DNA of 52,040 nt from Ectocarpus siliculosus (lineage: Eukaryota > Sar > Phaeophyceae > Ectocarpales > Ectocarpaceae): positions 13,873 through 65,912 of the forward strand of contig FN648493.1 in assembly GCA_000310025.1 (NCBI GenBank), read 5' to 3'. The position numbers and the translations under genes are program-made. Positions 23,918-34,301 of the stretch are shown here, piece after piece. The first letter of the stretch is position 1, and each line of letters begins with the position of its first letter. Under the pieces are notes generated by a model that saw only the letters and a program-made list of their open reading frames with translations, was not told the origin of the DNA and searched no databases.

Positions 23918-24120
23918 TACCGTACGTGACACAAGATACCACCCTCCTAGACCAATTTTCGAAGCTCGATTACTCCAAGACAAAGAGGATTCATAAATGA
24001 AACGACCTGTTTTCGGAAAGCTCTCGACGCCGTTTTCGGCGCTGCCACTTTTTCTGCCGTGGAGAAATCGAGCTTTGAAATTCGCTGGAGGGGGTTGGGT
24101 ATCTTGCGTGACCTACGGTA
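23918..24120. mobile_element. MITE-like element, about 200 bp, with about 60 bp terminal inverted repeats
   Basis: The ends taccgta-gtgac and gt-ac-tacggta are inverted copies. Further in, the left arm has caagatacc and ttttcgaagctcgatt-ctcc, and the right arm has ggagaaatcgagctttgaaa and ggtatcttg. The inner block matches the element at 4385-4748, and the outermost block matches the element at 22061-22875, so it links the two. The interior shares a cggaaagc-tcgacg stretch with the 4.4 kb element. Confidence 0.65.
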
Positions 24121-24646
24121 TATTCCTGGTTCCCTGGCGATTTGGGTGCATTGCCTAGCTGATTATGGGAATGCAATGTTTTCGAAGAGAGCCAAGGCAC
24201 CCGATTCGTACCGGTGTAGAAAATGTCTCTCCGTCGCAACGCACCATGTTGTGTGTAGGTGGGTGTCGTGTTTATCTCCTTTTCGCGTGTCTTGCGTACA
24301 TGTCGCCAAAACGCCGAACCAGGTTCCCCACATAGCTCCGCCGACGAGTGCAGGAGGACCAAGAGGGAGTGTTGCACCCGTTGGTGAAGGTTGACCGATG
24401 GCTACTGAAGGTGAGACGGATTGGGCAATACCTGTTGAAGTGGGAAGAACAGAGTGCAGGGCACACGAGGAGTGCAGCGACCAAGGTTACCAGGTTACAG
24501 GAGTAACATTCTGGTGTGGGGGCGGTGCAAGTGTCTAGGTTGTAGACAACCTACAGCAAGGCAGGTTCTGCCTCACAAACACGTGTCGTATGGTTTCCAC
24601 CCCCTTCACCGCGTTCACGCCCCTGTTTGCCCCTGTCCCCGGTTGA

Positions 24647-26560
24647 AATCATATTGGTATCAAGACGAGATTTACCGAATGTATCCTGCCGTTCCTGCTG
24701 AAAAATCGTTCGGTCATTGTTGCTGTAATAGGGCGCACCCGATGCATCGATGCCTTCGTCGCCGCCTTGAGCCAAGCAAGCGAGGGAGGGAAGAAGCGCT
24801 GGTATACGCCGACACTGGAGCTGCAGCTGACCTCGCTGGACATGTGTAGGGCGTGCCGAAGTACGTCGATCTTGCATGTGCGTGTAGACCATCTGACTCC
24901 TCACAGCTTGTGGTCTTCTCGGACAAAACAGACATGGCCGAACACAGGCAGCTCCAGGCTTCGTGTCTCGAGCCGTGTGCCGGTCGCGCGGGCTCTTCGG
25001 TTGACGTGGGCCCTGTCCATGGAAGATCTGCTGAAGAATGCCGCCATCGAGCTGTGGACGTCGTCGCAACGTCTTGAGCTGCAGGGATCGTCGTGTGCGT
25101 CTAGCTTAGGATCAGAAGTGGTTTGGCCCCAAGGGCTGACAGAGCTGGTGTTGGCAACGCACTCGGATGTTCCAACAGACACCATGCGGTGGCCCGTGCT
25201 CCTGCAATATCTGGCACTTTGGGGTAGTTTCAACCAGCCTATTTCGGAAGTCGTGTGGCCGGTGTCCCTGCAAAAGCTATCGTTCGGGGACGAATTCAAT
25301 CAGCCTATTGCCGGAGTCGTGTGGCCGCCCTCCTTGCAGAGGCTATCGATCGGGGACGACTTCAACCAGCCTATTGCTGGAGTCGTGTGGCCGTCCGCCC
25401 TGCGACAGCTATCGTTCGGGGACGAGTTCAACCAGTCAATTGCCGGAGTCGCGTGGCCGCCCTCCCTGCAGCAGCTATCGTTCGGGAAGTACTTCAATCA
25501 GCCTATTGCCGGAGTCGTGTGGTCGTCCTCCCTGCAACAGCTATCATTGGGGTACAGCTGCAATCAGCCTATTGCCGGAGTCGTGTGGCCATCCACACTG
25601 CAACAGTTATCGTTCGGGTCAAGATTCAATCAGTCAATTACCGGAGTCGTGTGGCCGGCCTCCCTACAGCAGCTATCGTTCGGGAGGAACTTCAATCAGC
25701 CTATTGCCGGAGTTGTGTGGCAATCCTCCCAGCTGCAGCTATCATTGGGGTACAGCTTAAATCAGCCCATCGCCGGAGTCGTGTGGCCGTCCTCACTGCA
25801 ACAGTTGTCGTTCGGGTCAAGATTCAATCAGTCAATCGCCGGAGTCGTGTGGCCGTCCTCACTGCAACAGTTATCGTTCGGGTACGAATTCAATCAGTCA
25901 ATCGCCGGAGTCGTGTGGCCGTCCTCACTGCAACAGTTATCGTTCGGGTACGAATTCAATCAGTCTATTGCCGGAGTTGTGTGGCAATCCTCCCTGCTGC
26001 AGCTATCATTGGGATACAGCTTCAATCAGCCTATTGCTGGAGTCGTGTGGCCGTCCTCCCTGCAGCAGCTATCGTTCGGGTCAAGATTCAATCAGCCTAT
26101 TGCTGGGGTGGTGTGGCCGTCCTCCCTGGGACAGCTATCATTCGGGGACGAATTCAATCAGTCAATCGCCGGAGTCGTGTGGCCGGCGTCCCTGCGACAG
26201 CTATCGTTCGGGTACGACTTCGATCAGCCTATTGCCGGAGTTGTGTGGCCATCCTTCCTGCAGCAGCTATCGTTCGGGAGGTGCTTCAATCAGCCTGTTG
26301 CTGGGGTGGTGTGGCCGTCCTCCCTGGGACAGCTATCATTCGGGGACGAATTCAATCAGTCAATCGCCGGAGTCGTGTGGCCGGCGAAACTGCGACAGCT
26401 ATCGTTCGGGCACGACTTCGATCAGTCTATTGCTGGAGTCGTGTGGCCGTCCTCCCTGCAGCAGCTATTGTTCGGGTCACAGTTCAATCAGCCTATTGCC
26501 GGTGTCGTGTGGCCAACCTCGCTACGATCTGTGACACGTGGTGGAGCAAGCCTGTTGTGA
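24647..26560 (+). CDS. FNIP-repeat protein, 20 repeats of 22 residues
   Basis: A single open plus-strand frame. The first in-frame ATG is 24842, giving 572 residues to the stop at 26558-26560; the frame is open without an ATG back to 24647, so a spliced 5' exon is possible. After about 130 unrecognised residues (including WALSMEDLLKNAAIELW) come 20 tandem repeats from 25229 to about 26545. The consensus is FNQPIAGVVWPSSLQQLSFG plus two variable residues, 66 bp per unit. This fits the FNIP repeat, a leucine-rich-repeat-like unit known from Dictyostelium and some giant viruses, generally taken as a binding scaffold. Units 10 and 11 are identical in DNA, and a three-unit block repeats near 26090-26480, so the array has expanded recently. 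The variable positions are mainly the pair before each F. Partner and cell role are unknown. A broken paralogue lies at 34302. Confidence 0.72.
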   Translation, partial: NHIGIKTRFTECILPFLLKNRSVIVAVIGRTRCIDAFVAALSQASEGGKKRWYTPTLELQLTSLDMCRACRSTSILHVRVDHLTPHSLWSSRTKQTWPNTGSSRLRVSSRVPVARALRLTWALSMEDLLKNAAIELWTSSQRLELQGSSCASSLGSEVVWPQGLTELVLATHSDVPTDTMRWPVLLQYLALWGSFNQPISEVVWPVSLQKLSFGDEFNQPIAGVVWPPSLQRLSIGDDFNQPIAGVVWPSALRQLSFGDEFNQSIAGVAWPPSLQQLSFGKYFNQPIAGVVWSSSLQQLSLGYSCNQPIAGVVWPSTLQQLSFGSRFNQSITGVVWPASLQQLSFGRNFNQPIAGVVWQSSQLQLSLGYSLNQPIAGVVWPSSLQQLSFGSRFNQSIAGVVWPSSLQQLSFGYEFNQSIAGVVWPSSLQQLSFGYEFNQSIAGVVWQSSLLQLSLGYSFNQPIAGVVWPSSLQQLSFGSRFNQPIAGVVWPSSLGQLSFGDEFNQSIAGVVWPASLRQLSFGYDFDQPIAGVVWPSFLQQLSFGRCFNQPVAGVVWPSSLGQLSFGDEFNQSIAGVVWPAKLRQLSFGHDFDQSIAGVVWPSSLQQLLFGSQFNQPIAGVVWPTSLRSVTRGGASLL

Positions 26561-28009
26561 AAGGTTCAGTTTTTTTTTTAAATGATTGCATGGATTCGTT
26601 CAGCGTGTGTTGAAGCGAAGTGCTTTTTTGTACCGGTGCTACAGTTCAAACGCAGCACATGTCAGTATTCATATCCACGAACTCAAATCAGGGAGAGTTG
26701 TTGTTTCATACTGTATGCGTGAAAGACATATTCGAATGCTACCTTTCAGGCGCATCAAATTATCATGGCAAGTGTGCAATCCTTGTCGGGTGTAGCAGCC
26801 GTTTTCCTGGTAGAAGGTAATGAGGGTTCTGGAAATCTCGGTAGGGGATTATTTTCTGTCCTTGAGAAACACATTTAAATAGTTCGTGCTTCGCGTGTAG
26901 TGGTATCTCTTGGGTTCATGTTGACCCGTAAAGGTCTTGCCACCATGCATTGTGTACGGGTGTAAATATCTTACGCATCGAATAGGTCGAGTCTGAATGG
27001 ACGAGAACAAACTGACCGCTTCGGGGTCAGATACATTGCGTCGACGTGTGCATCTTCACGAGTTCAATTTCTTGCCTTACAGAAATGGGTATGAGCATAT
27101 TCGAGTGACCACCGTTGGCATACCAAGGGATTTGTTGGAGAAGTACGAGCATGAAGTTTCGCCCCTTGATATCCAGGAACGTCCGCTACGGTGCCGTCAC
27201 TGGAGCGACAGGTGGCCGGAGATTCGTGTGAGGAAGAGTTTTTCTGTCTAACGTGGACCGTTGATGGGCTCGTGTCAAAGAAACGCAGTGGTTTGTGCGG
27301 CGCTCAGCAATGGGTCGATTCTCGTCGGTACCGATTGAATGTGCTGCCGAAAATCCGGCCGATCCAGTGTGTGTGTCGTATGTTGGGTTTCGTCCCAGTT
27401 GTTCTGGGAGCCATGGCTACTTGTTGGTGTTCTTCGATGGGCCCTATTTGTGTAGACTATGCTACCTCCTTTGTGGGATATTTCGCAGGCGACGCCGACC
27501 GTATGGATTTTTGTTTAGTTCTGTTCTGCAACAGTATTTGATGACGTTAATTTTCGTTTTTTCTGGGTCCTCTTTTGTTTTCATTCAAGCATCCACACAA
27601 TAGTGAGTTGCCAGTTTGCGGTAGTTGGCCTGTGACCACGGGGAGGAGGCATCGGCGTCAGTGGCACTGGTACGGACGCTAACAGGTCCCGACCAGAGAC
27701 CAGAACGGGTTTTCATGTGAAGACATCAATTTTCTACGGGCTAGCCTCTGCTTTAAGGGGGCACCGCAGCGTAGTTCTCTGTGTGAGATACCCTGGACCC
27801 GACCTCTTCTGTTGGAAAGGCAACGTGTTGGGGTAGATTGAAGGAGGAGCGACGGAGTTCAATGGTAGAGCAAAAGATGAGTTACTGCCAGTCCTTTCAA
27901 GGTTTGTCTCGAGCTTTCACGTCTGAAGGGGGGGAAGAACAGGGGTTTTGACGCTGGCTCTTTTCCCATGCTTTAATCCTACTCAAAGAAAGAAAACAAC
28001 CTTCCCGCC
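26561..28009. other. Duplicated flank downstream of the FNIP gene
   Basis: Up to about 27920 this matches the sequence downstream of the second FNIP copy (35421-36860) at perhaps 80% by eye, with indels. It may include 3' UTR. A 84-codon frame (26997-27251, starting MDENKLTASGSD) is broken by frameshifts in the second copy, so it is not clearly selected as protein. Confidence 0.55.
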
Positions 28010-28451
28010 AGGGTTAGGTTCGTCATTCTATTGTCATCAGTAGAGGGCACCATGAAGAGGCGTCGTGCGTGCTGGCACGTTCAGGTTTGCTACTGGAGCG
28101 GAAATATCGAAGGTCGCACCAGCCTCTGAAAACAGTCCGAAATCTGTGCCGGAACCAGGCGGCATCGAACATTTGTCACAGCCTTGCCCTGAACGGAGGG
28201 GTGTTAGCAACAGCTAGTGGCATCAGCTACTACTGTAAACCGTAGTTCAGGAGACTGGGGTCGGTGGCGGGGAGCATGGCTGTGACAAATGTTGGATGCC
28301 GCTTGGTTCCGGCGCAGATTTCGGACCGTTTTCCAAGGCTGCCGCCACCTTCGATATTTCAGCTCCAGTAGCAAACCTGAACGCGCCAGCACGCACGACG
28401 CCTCTTCATGATGTCCTCTACTGATGACAACAGAATGCCTAACCTAACCCT
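28010..28451. mobile_element. Foldback element: two about 177 bp inverted arms with an 88 bp spacer
   Basis: The left arm 28010-28186 pairs with the right arm 28275-28451 at about 85-90% by eye. Outer ends are agggttaggtt and aacctaaccct; inner ends are acaaatgt/acatttgt-type blocks beside cacagcc and ggctgtg. No protein frame is present. It is absent from the equivalent place after the second FNIP copy, so it was probably inserted after the segmental duplication, or lost there. Confidence 0.8.
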
Positions 28452-28923
28452 CAAAACTGACCTTATTTGAGCGCCTTTCGTTTTGGCTCTATTGACTTGA
28501 ATTTAGAATGGTGTGAATTTTTACTTGATTTCAAAGGAGGCCTGTGGAGGTAGACGTGTGAAATGTATGTTTTGAGCAGCCTCTACTGTCCCCCTGTGCG
28601 AGAATCAACGATTTCTGTTTTTCGCGGGAAATTATACTACCCTACAGGAAAGCCCGTGGCGCGATTGACAGGAGAACCCAATGGCGATCCATACAAGGTC
28701 AACACCGTCACTGTCTTCATGTCTACGACGATAGTGTCAACTTCCTGATTCTACTCCATTGACAACGAATACACCGCCGATCCTTCCCACCGCCCGCCTC
28801 ACGCACGTCTGCACTTCTGCTTTCATTAACCCACACTCGTGCGATATCTGTGCCTCCCCCAGAACCGTTCCATTCCCCCATTGTGTATACAAACACGCTT
28901 CGAAAGAAGTGCTGTCACTTCCT

Positions 28924-30273
28924 CTACTGCAGTACTTTCTCTTCCTCGGCGTTGCGCATCTCTATCGACTTGGACGGGACCGCGATAACCGCCTGCATCG
29001 CCGCGGACGGAACACCATTCTTCTCGAGAGACTCGATGGCCGCGATCGTCAGTCCCCCCCCAGGCTGCACGCACGTTGTCCTTCAGAATAGCTTCACAAT
29101 CAATCACCACAAACGGAGCAGAGGCATAGAAGGAGCGACGGAACACACATCACGGGCGTACGTTTGACGGCATCGATCGACGAATGCGTCCAGCCGAAAG
29201 GAGATCGAAGGCGATTCATCACGACGTAGCCGCCGGCGGGGAGAGGTCATCAACGAGATGTCCCTCGTGCGCAGCACCGTTGAGGCACCCGCCGTTTCTA
29301 CAGGGACCGGAGGTGAAGGGTGAAAGCGCAAGCTCATCCGCCGATAAGCACAACACATGCATATCGCATAAGGAGCTACCGTCGAAGAGGGGAAGGGCGA
29401 GTGAAAAATGGACACGCTAAGCACGCCATCGGACATCCCGACATCACCAACAACCAAACAAACGGGCGGACGAACGAGCCTAAGGCGCCCAATCCAATGG
29501 AATAGAGTTTCAAGATGTCACGCTAACCGGAGGTTATCGCAGTAGGCGGCAACTACAGCGGATTAGGGTTGACAGCATGTTGGTCGCCCTTAGAAATATC
29601 ACCGGTTGCAAACGTCCGTAGCCAGTGAGAACGTGGATTTTTCGATGCCATGGTTCTGTAGATGTGGTCTAACGGAGTCTCCCAACATGAAATACAGACA
29701 AGGAACAAGCGACGATGCACACTTTATCGGAAGCGGAAGTTTCCGCGGGAACAATGTCAAATAATGTGCCTGACCCGGAATAAGACCCTTGGTCACGACC
29801 CATAAAACCATAGCGAAATACCACGACAGCACCGCGAGAGCAAGGCCTCCGAAGACATGACCTCAACAAGGAAGGCTCATGGGAACAACACAACGGCAGG
29901 AATATCCCCTCGACTAACGATATGACTTCAACACCTGCTCTACAAACCATTGCCTTCAGCATTGCTCGTCTGCGCGAAGGAAAATACTTACGAAAATACG
30001 CAGACGAAACAGACAAGCGTTCTATACTGCAGACCCAAGAGTCAAGACAACCCACCCCTACCCGGCACCCTAGCCCCGAAAGCCCCTTGCCGTTCTTTGG
30101 CCCACTTGGGTGCTCTCCCGTCTCCAGAACCATCTCCGCGGCACCCTTGACGGTTTGCGCGGCGAGCTTGATCGCCATCGCTCTCGGCAAGCCCATCCGG
30201 ACGCCGCCGTCCGCCAGCGCTTCGATCAGCACGTACATTTACGCCGGCCCGCCACCGCTAACAACGGTCAGAC
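28924..30273 (-). pseudogene. P5CR 3'-half copy A, degenerate
   Basis: A copy of the last two exons of the intact P5CR gene at 37602-42260, in the same orientation. The penultimate-exon match (30273 down to about 30106) keeps [18 protein letters not shown], but an in-frame TAA follows GPA just before it. The final-exon match (29091 down to about 28924) has a net 4-base insertion after LKDNV and then runs out of frame. The 3' flank and the intron are also copied. No first-half exons are present upstream, so it cannot encode a whole enzyme. Confidence 0.85.
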
Positions 30274-30283
30274 CTGGTGAACC

Positions 30284-31130
30284 GCAAAGGGTAAAGAGAG
30301 ATCGGTACTCATGTTTGGCATACCTCAGCCGTTAGACCATTGACCGCGTGTCCTCGAGGTGGCGGGGGGGGGGGGGGCTGCCCATTTTAAAAAACCGGGG
30401 GGGGGGGAGGGAAATCGGGCATTTACATTTTCACCGATCCTCCGGAAGGCCCTCCACAGGCCGTAAACCCAGGGCACACAATATGGGATGCTAAAGGGGG
30501 ACCGGGGGTGGCTCTTCACCCCCAAAACCCTCTAACTACCCCCCCAAAAAACGTAAAAAGTCACCGGCAAAAGGAAAAAAAAAGGAACACACAAATCCAA
30601 GGGGATAAAGCCAAGGGGGAAATCAACACTATTGGTAAAAACCCCCAACAACAACTTCAAAAATGTCCACAAAAAAACTGCTGCTGTAACACACCCACCA
30701 ATAACCCAAAACAAGGGGCAATTATCAACTTCCCCCTCCATCAAAAGGACTCCAACCCCACCTAAATACCCCCCGTCCCCTGGAACCAAAAACCATTCTT
30801 CTCAAAAAACTCAATGGCCCCAATCGTCAATCCCCCCCAGGCTGCCCAAACTTTTTCCTTCAAAAAAACTTCACAATTACCACATACGAAACAAAAGCGT
30901 AAAAAGAACGACGAAACACACATTAANNNNNNNNNNNNNNNNNNNNNNNNNNNNNNNNNNNNNNNNNNNNNNNNNNNNNNNNNNNNNNNNNNNNNNNNNN
31001 NNNNNNNNNNNNNNNNNNNNNNNNNNGAAGGCGCCCCCTAAAAAAGTTAAACCCTTGTGAACCAAAAAAGGAAAAAAAAAATGGGTTCTCTTTTTTGGAA
31101 TCCCCCCCCCGTTGAAAAAAGGCCCGCGTG
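30284..31130. other. Assembly gap with low-quality overlapping contig ends
   Basis: Ninety N lie at 30927-31026. Sequence before the gap (about 30360-30926) is a noisy version of sequence after it (about 31130-31710): same order of blocks, with differences skewed to A or C homopolymers. Likewise 31027-31130 is a noisy version of about 30262-30360. The two contigs therefore seem to overlap and the intervening bases may not exist. Frames here should not be trusted. Confidence 0.8.
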
Positions 31131-31549
31131 TCCCGAGGGGGGGGGGGGGGGGGGGGGCTGCACATTGTAAGATACCGGGGGGGCGGGAGGGATATCGTGC
31201 ATTTACATTGTCAGCGATCGTCCGGATGTCCCTCCACAGGCCGTAAGCGCAGGGCACACAGTATGGAGTGCTAAGGCGGGACCGGCGGTGGCTCTTCACC
31301 ACCAATACGCTCTAGCTACCCGCCCGACATACGTAGTAAGTCACCGGCAGAAGGAAAGAAGAAGGAACACACGAATCCAAGGGGATGATGCCAAGGAGGA
31401 CATCAACACTATTGGTAGGAACCGCCAACAACGACTTCAAAAGTGTCCACGAAAGAGCTGCTGCTGTAGCACACCCACCAGTAACCCGAAACAAGGGGCG
31501 ATTATCAACGTCGCCGTCCATCAGACGGACTCGGACGCCACCTAAATAC

Positions 31550-33290
31550 CGCGCGTCGCCTGGGACCGAAAACCATTCTTCTCGAGAGACTCGATGGCCG
31601 CGATCGTCAGTCCCCCCCAGGCTGCGCATACGTTGTCCTTCAGAATAGCTTCACAATTACCACATACGGAGCAGAGGCGTAGGAGGAGCGACGGAACACA
31701 CATTAAAGGGGGTACGTTTGACGGTATCGATGGACGAATGAATCCAGCCGAAAGGAGATCGAAGGCGATTCATTACGACGAAAGCCGCCGGCGGGGAGAG
31801 GTCATCAACGAGATGTCCCTCGTGCGCAGAATTATTGAGGTACCCACTGCTTCTACAGGGGCCGGAGGTAGGGTGTGAAAGCGCAAGCTCATTCGCCGAC
31901 AAGCACAACACATGCATATCGCATAAGGAGCTACCGTCGAAGAGGCAAAATGCGAGTGAAAAATGGACACGCTAAGCACGCGATCGGACATCCCGACATC
32001 ATCCAGAACCAAACAGACGGACAGACGAACGAGCCTAAGGCGCCCAATCCAATGGAATAGAGTTTCAAGATGCCACGCTAACCGGAGGTTATCGCCGTTG
32101 ACGGTAAACCAAGCGGATTAGAGTTGACAGCACGTTGGTAGCCCTTAGAAGCATTCCCGGTTGCACACGTCCGTAGCCAGTGAAAAGGTGGATTGTTCGT
32201 GGGGGGCATAGATGCCATTGTTCTGATAGATGTGGTCTAACGGAAGTCTCCCAACATGAAATACCATCAAGGAAAACGACCATTGGTCGAGACCCACAAA
32301 ACCATCGCTTAGTACCACGCCAGCACCGCGAGAGCAAGGTTTCCGAAGACATGATCTCAACAAGGAGGGCTCATGGGAACACAACACAACGGCCGTTATA
32401 TGCCCTCGACTAACGAATGTGACTTCAATACCTGCTCTGCAAACCATTGCCAGCAGCATCGTTGCTCGTCTGCACGAAGAAAAATACTTGCAAAAATACG
32501 GAGACGAAACACACAAGCGTTTTACTCTGCAGTCCCAAGAGTCAAGCCAACGCACGCCTACCCGACACCATAGCCCTTAGCGCTGTTGGGCCCACCTGGG
32601 TGTTCCTCCGTCTCTAGAACCATCTCCGCGGCACCCTTGACGGTCTGCGCGGCGAGCTTAACAACCATCGCTCCGTCAAGTCGATCCGGACGCCGCCGTC
32701 CGCCAGCGCTTCGATCAGCATGTAGATATACGCTGGCCCGCCACATACCGCTAACACCGGTCAGGCCTGGTGAGCCGCAGAGGGAAAAGAAAGATCTGTA
32801 CTCATGACTGGCATACCCCAGCCGTTGGCTCATTGACCGCGTGTCCCAGAGTCCTCGACAGGAGGGCGGGACGGCAGATTGTAAGGTACAGGCGGGGCGG
32901 GAGGGATATCATGCACTTCTATTGTCAGAGATCGTCCGGGTGTCACTCCACAGGCCGTAAGCGCAGGGTACACACGATGTGGTGAGAAGGCGGGACCGCC
33001 GGTGGCCTGCCACCACCAATATGCTCTAGCCATCCGCCCGACAGAGGAAGTCGCCGGCCGAAGGAAAGAACTACAGTAAGCGTCGGAGTTTCCCCCCCCC
33101 AAGTAGAGTTTTCCCCTCCCCCCAATACTTTTTGGGCCTGGAAGCATGGTTTCTTTGATTTAGCCCCGGGGTAGATCGTTTTCGACCAAAAACAAAAAGA
33201 TCCCCCCGGGTATTTCAATTCCCCCCCGGGGTACCAGTGTTCCCCCCGGGGCGTGTTGGGCATGACGTGGACGACGCGCTTGCCGGGAGC
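31550..33290 (-). pseudogene. P5CR 3'-half copy B, degenerate
   Basis: A second copy of the P5CR 3' half. It has a stub of the MPNTP exon (33290 to about 33246, diverging right after MPNTP), the EALADGG exon (about 32770-32600) with at least two frame-shifting indels, and the start of the last exon (31649 to about 31560). The last piece keeps [14 protein letters not shown] but is cut short by divergence and a stop. The intron between is also conserved. It joins copy A's upstream intron near 31340-31556. Confidence 0.85.
33090..33250. other. C/G homopolymer-rich patch replacing the MPNTP exon in copy B
   Basis: Repeated ccccccgggg runs lie where the intact gene has the rest of exon four. It could be an insertion, or poor base calling at a contig join. 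It has no match elsewhere in the window. Confidence 0.45.
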
Positions 33291-34200
33291 GAGCTGAAGA
33301 GCGTAAGGCAGCGAAATAATGAATTTAGGACGATAAGGGGAACGGGGGCACAGGCAAAAGGGTGGCGCGGTGAAGAGGCGAGGGGGTTGAGACGCTCAAT
33401 TCTTTTATTGAACGTTGCTGTGACTGCCAGTGACTGCCGTGTTTCGAGGCCGAATCTCGCTTGAGAGGATGAAGAAAGGAGGAAACCCGATATTATTCTA
33501 TTGTTCAGCGTTGTAGCATGCCAGCAACAACGATTTCTAGTGGACCTTCTAGTGGACCTTCTTTGAGAGGTACGTACGCGACCAAAGGGCATAGCAGCAC
33601 GAAAAATCACGAATAGTATTAGAATACGAATTCTGAGCTCACTGCTGCAAGTTTTGTCGAGTGCCCACTACTGCGACACACAGTTGTTGAGTGCCACGAA
33701 ACGAGGGTCCGAGTTGCGCTTCCTACTCAACGTTCACAGAAGTCGGAACACGGCCATCGTCGGCCAACACGGCCTGGTTGAAACGGCCTCGTTGGAACCT
33801 AGAACGCCGGTGATATCGAGCGCTTGCGTATACAGCCTGGTGGGACCCTGGGAGCTCTATCGTGTGTCTTGGCAACGGAGGTTGGCCGCTTTCTCCCTTG
33901 CCACTCATGCCCCCCCCAAGGCAACGAGCAGTCTACCCGCCCTGTCAAGAAAACACCTATTCGCCAGCACTACCCACAAGGTTTCGATATCTCTGCCTCT
34001 TCGTATCCAGTTGCCGTAGACGTGTTTCCGGGAACAACCGAGGCGTTTTGGTAACACACGGGAACAGGGCAGCTGTTCCCTTCTGTCCCTGTCCCCGATC
34101 GAGATCGCCCATTCTGGCATCAACACGAGAAACTGCCCCACACATCCGACCTCTCTTGCTGGAAAATCGTTCGGTCATTTTTGCTAGGGCGCACCCAGTG
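33291..34200. other. Region between P5CR copy B and the broken FNIP copy
   Basis: Up to about 33610 this is a copy of P5CR intron 3 sequence (compare 39455-39730). From about 34078 it matches the upstream flank of the first FNIP gene (compare 24625 onward). Between them no gene is recognised. Confidence 0.5.
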
Positions 34201-34301
34201 CCTCGATGCCTTTGTCGTCGCCTTGAGCCAAGCGTGCGAGGGAGGGGAGAAACGCTGGTATGTGTCGACACTGGAGCTGCAGCTGACCTCGCTGGCTGGA
34301 C

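Noticed and set aside
25255-26613. 452-codon plus-strand frame across the FNIP array
   Set aside because: It is an out-of-frame reading of the 66-bp repeat. The FNIP frame alone matches a known repeat family and has conserved F, W, P and L positions.
29669-30238. 189-codon minus-strand frame including [12 protein letters not shown]
   Set aside because: Only its first third is P5CR exon; the rest is read-through into copied intron sequence past the donor position.
30508-31060. Plus- and minus-strand frames crossing the N gap
   Set aside because: They run through N bases and low-quality contig ends and show no protein similarity.
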